A DNA stretch of 42,209 bases from Planctomycetota bacterium. GTDB lineage: Bacteria; Planctomycetota; Planctomycetia; Gemmatales; Gemmataceae. Below the pieces are notes generated by a model that saw nothing but the letters and a program-made list of their open reading frames with translations, ran no database searches and was not told where the DNA came from. Of this stretch, positions 40,692-42,209 are shown one piece after another. The position numbers and the translations under genes were made by a program. Within the stretch, counting starts at the first letter, position 1; the number at the start of each line of letters is the position of its first letter. The DNA is taken from NCBI GenBank assembly GCA_016873095.1, contig VGYC01000048.1, forward strand, positions 1 through 42,209, written 5' to 3'.

Positions 40692-40964
40692 ATGGGCATC
40701 GTCAGCGTCATTTGGGATCTGGACGATGAGCCGGACGGCAACGTGCAGCATGTCGGCGAACACGGCCTGACCAAGGAAGAGGTCGAAGGAGTTCTGCTCA
40801 ATCCTCACAACCAAGTGGACGAGAGTCATTCGAGCGGATTGCCGGTCACCTTCGGTTGGACGGAAACCGGCCGGCACATCATTGTGATCTGGGAGAATGT
40901 CCTGGACGATCCAAAGTCGGTTTACCCCGTCACGGCCTATGACGTGCCTCCAAAGAGGAGCTGA
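40692..40964 (+). CDS. BrnT/DUF4258-like small protein, putative toxin
   Basis: A 90-residue protein. The pattern 'IWDLDDEPDGNVQHVGEHGLTKEEVEGVL' followed by 'GRHIIVIWENV' and a C-terminal 'PVTAYDVPP' follows the layout of BrnT-type RNase toxins (W-D-x(n)-N-x2-H-x2-E-HG-x-E-E ... GR-x-x-x-V ... I-x-A). A GTG at 40689 is directly upstream, but the ATG is preferred. It lies 4 bp before an Xre-type regulator gene, toxin first as in BrnTA and HigBA pairs. Activity is unknown, and a non-toxic regulatory partner is possible. Confidence 0.65.
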   Translation: MGIVSVIWDLDDEPDGNVQHVGEHGLTKEEVEGVLLNPHNQVDESHSSGLPVTFGWTETGRHIIVIWENVLDDPKSVYPVTAYDVPPKRS

Positions 40965-40968
40965 GCGC

Positions 40969-41340
40969 ATGAACGGCAAGCGCGTACAGAAAAAAACTGA
41001 GTGGACGACAGCGGATCGTGAGCGTCGTCGCAAGGTTCGCGAGCTGTTCAAGGACAAACCCAGCATCGAGCAACTGGTCGCCAGCGGCGAACTCAGCGGC
41101 CAAACTGTGCCAATGGGTCTGTATCTGGAGCTTCAGCAACTGTTGCACAATCTGAAGAGAGCGAGGGAATCCGCGGGACTGAGCCTCGCTGACGTTGCCG
41201 AGCGCAGTTCCATGGACAAGGCAGTGCTTTCCAAGCTGGAGAATGGCCGGCACGGCATCCCCACGTTGCCCACTCTGGCCCGATATGCCGAAGCGATTGG
41301 CCTGCAGATTGGGTTGTCTTTGCTACCCGACAAAAAATGA
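40969..41340 (+). CDS. Xre-family helix-turn-helix protein, putative antitoxin
   Basis: A 123-residue DNA-binding protein. The C-terminal half is an HTH_3/Xre domain: 'LYLELQQLLHNLKRARESAGLSLADVAERSSMDKAVLSKLENGRHGIPTLPTLARYAEAIG', with the expected second and third helix residues (LSLADVAERSSMDKAVLSKLENG). The N-terminal half is charged and would bind the partner, as in HigA-type antitoxins. GAGGAG 8 nt before the ATG, within the 3' end of the putative toxin gene, supports the start. It probably autoregulates the operon through the palindrome at 40651-40668 (inference). Confidence 0.85.
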   Translation: MNGKRVQKKTEWTTADRERRRKVRELFKDKPSIEQLVASGELSGQTVPMGLYLELQQLLHNLKRARESAGLSLADVAERSSMDKAVLSKLENGRHGIPTLPTLARYAEAIGLQIGLSLLPDKK

Positions 41341-41371
41341 GCGCTGGCCCACGCTGGCGACGACAACATCT

Positions 41372-41406
41372 GCAGCAAGCAAACCGTTAACTTTTGCTTG
41401 TGCTGC
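41372..41406 (+). other. Hairpin between the Xre gene and the HD hydrolase gene
   Basis: GCAGCAAGCAAA (41372-41383) and TTTGCTTGTGCTGC (41393-41406) can form a 12-bp stem with a 2-nt bulge around a 9-nt loop. There is no T-run after it. It could terminate the toxin-antitoxin message or shape the leader of the following gene. Confidence 0.4.
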
Positions 41407-41423
41407 GGGCTCCTGGGGATAGT

Positions 41424-41972
41424 ATGGAACAGTATCGCAACCTCCTCGAGGCCGCGGCGTTTGCCGCGCGGGCCCATCGCGGGCAACTTCGCAAGGATGG
41501 CGAGACGCCGTATGTCAGCCATGTCTTTCGCGTGTGCCTGATTGTCCGCGATCTCTTCGGCATCGTCGATCAGCGCGTGCTGACCGCGGCGCTGCTGCAC
41601 GACACCGTCGAGGACACGACGACCGATTTCGACGACATCGAGGAGCGCTTCGGCAAGGACATCGCCCGCTGGGTGGCCTTGCTGTCCAAGGACAAGCGCT
41701 TGCCGGAAGCGGAGCGCGAGCGTGCCTACATGGAGCAACTTGCCGGGGCGGAGTGGGAAGTCAAGGTGATGAAGCTGGCGGACATGTTCGACAACCTGAT
41801 GGACATGCGGCATCTGTCCGCGGAGAAGCAAGGGCAGGTGCTCACGCGCTTGCGGCTGTATCTGGAGTGTCTGCGTTGCGATCCGCCCGAAGAGACGCGC
41901 CGACCGCTGGAACTGGTCGGCCGGTTGTTCGACGAGGTGCGTACGGCAATTCAGTCCGGTGGCTTGCGATGA
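41424..41972 (+). CDS. HD-domain (p)ppGpp hydrolase-like protein (MESH1/SpoT-hydrolase type)
   Basis: A 182-residue single HD domain resembling the hydrolase half of SpoT/Rel. Seen: 'EAAAFAARAHRGQLRKDGETPYVSHVFRV' (H-x3-R ... H), 'VLTAALLHDTVEDTTTDFDDIEERFG' (metal-binding HD plus the ED pair specific to ppGpp hydrolases) and 'VKVMKLADMFDNLMDM' (the K-L-A-D-x4-N motif, here with MFD instead of R-x-x). It lacks synthetase, TGS and ACT domains. It would hydrolyse guanosine tetra- and pentaphosphate or NADPH-like substrates, as small alarmone hydrolases do. GGGGA 5 nt before the ATG at 41424 supports the start. It follows the toxin-antitoxin pair by 83 bp. Confidence 0.88.
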   Translation: MEQYRNLLEAAAFAARAHRGQLRKDGETPYVSHVFRVCLIVRDLFGIVDQRVLTAALLHDTVEDTTTDFDDIEERFGKDIARWVALLSKDKRLPEAERERAYMEQLAGAEWEVKVMKLADMFDNLMDMRHLSAEKQGQVLTRLRLYLECLRCDPPEETRRPLELVGRLFDEVRTAIQSGGLR

Positions 41973-42058
41973 TTGCGCTTGATTTTCCGATGAAGCGAAT
42001 CGCGGCTGAGGCCGAGCAAGCGTGCCGCCTCGGAAACGTTGTCGTTCGTTTTATCTAG

Positions 42059-42209
42059 TACCTAAGGTTTTGCAAAGCTGCGGCTGGCCTTGTCAAAATG
42101 GGCAATTTCGTTCAAATTCCTGGTAATTTCACATGGCGCACGACGACCACGGAGGGTCCGGTCATGCCAGGGATTGTCGAGTTCCCCCAGGTAGTTGCAG
42201 AAGCCCAGG
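42059..42209 (+). mobile_element. Left end of an insertion sequence, IS701-like (partial)
   Basis: From about 42059 the sequence changes character: an AT-richer leader, then a transposase-like start at 42164. CTAG (42055-42058), just before the proposed end, fits the YTAR target reported for the IS701 family. The exact end and terminal inverted repeat cannot be confirmed because the right end lies outside the window. The 190-bp gap 41973-42163 holds no other gene. Confidence 0.4.
42164..42209 (+). CDS. Transposase N-terminus (partial, cut by the window end)
   Basis: ATG at 42164 with GGAGG 8 nt upstream, followed by 15 codons reading MPGIVEFPQVVAEAQ. I recognise this opening from planctomycete IS701-family DDE transposases ('MPGIVEFPQVV...'), where it precedes 'HFA-YLTGLLVAE-KTV'. 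The recall is not verified and only 15 residues are visible. Confidence 0.45.
   Translation, partial: MPGIVEFPQVVAEAQ

Noticed and set aside
1-42209. tRNA, rRNA, CRISPR, riboswitch and prophage modules
   Set aside because: None was recognised on reading both strands for cloverleaf ends, array spacing, or phage structural genes.

Overview
The window looks like a chromosomal segment of a planctomycete, most likely a Gemmata-like member of the order Gemmatales. This is inferred from gene content, not from a marker gene. It carries two DUF1559 pseudopilins with C-terminal H-type tails, a secreted protein with the planctomycete-typical LEDR-TPS N-terminal motif, WD40 proteins with secretion signals, an ECF sigma factor operon, a C-terminal 'SRQQSQ-NREL' module on a glycosyltransferase, high-GC codon use and several families of small interspersed intergenic repeats. 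No rRNA, tRNA, CRISPR array or prophage was seen.

Layout. Positions 1-840 hold intergenic repeats around a GNAT acetyltransferase. 843-3227 (minus) is an ECF sigma / membrane anti-sigma-like / secreted protein operon, followed by rlmN (minus). 4806-6137 (plus) is a PLP aminotransferase. 6148-13335 is a run of five minus-strand genes, in transcription order transaldolase, a secreted protein, a double-domain GT4 glycosyltransferase, an indoleamine 2,3-dioxygenase and a COG0523 metal-chaperone GTPase. 13775-16942 (plus) encodes what I consider the most unusual protein here: a secreted M1-type zinc peptidase fused to a C-terminal Omp85/surface-antigen-like beta-barrel. 17033-22004 has a proline-rich LEDR protein, two DUF1559 pseudopilins and an Ig-like plus TIM-barrel-like secreted protein. 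22224-23606 is a class III aminotransferase and 24125-26602 a secreted 14-repeat WD40 protein. 26715-28971 has a VapBC-type toxin-antitoxin pair between an M48 membrane protease and a small, possibly truncated membrane protein. 29058-32299 contains a lipoprotein, a SET-domain protein beside a class II histone-deacetylase-family enzyme, and a YndJ-like membrane protein overlapping an atypical P-II protein. 32376-37577 (minus) has a membrane TPR protein, a short WD40 protein with an overlapping membrane partner, a gene remnant and an AlkD-like DNA-repair gene. 37925-42209 (plus) has pyruvate phosphate dikinase, a second toxin-antitoxin-like pair, a MESH1-like HD hydrolase and, at the edge, the start of what looks like an IS701-type transposase.

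Three families of short hairpin-forming interspersed repeats sit in the gaps. Two of them run into the stop codon of the neighbouring gene. Family 1 is built of perfect 8-bp hairpins with a GNRA-type tetraloop on one strand and shows a compensatory base-pair change between copies, which suggests selection as RNA or as a mobile-REP-like unit.

Limits: family assignments come from reading motifs by eye, with no database search. Promoters and terminators are candidates only.
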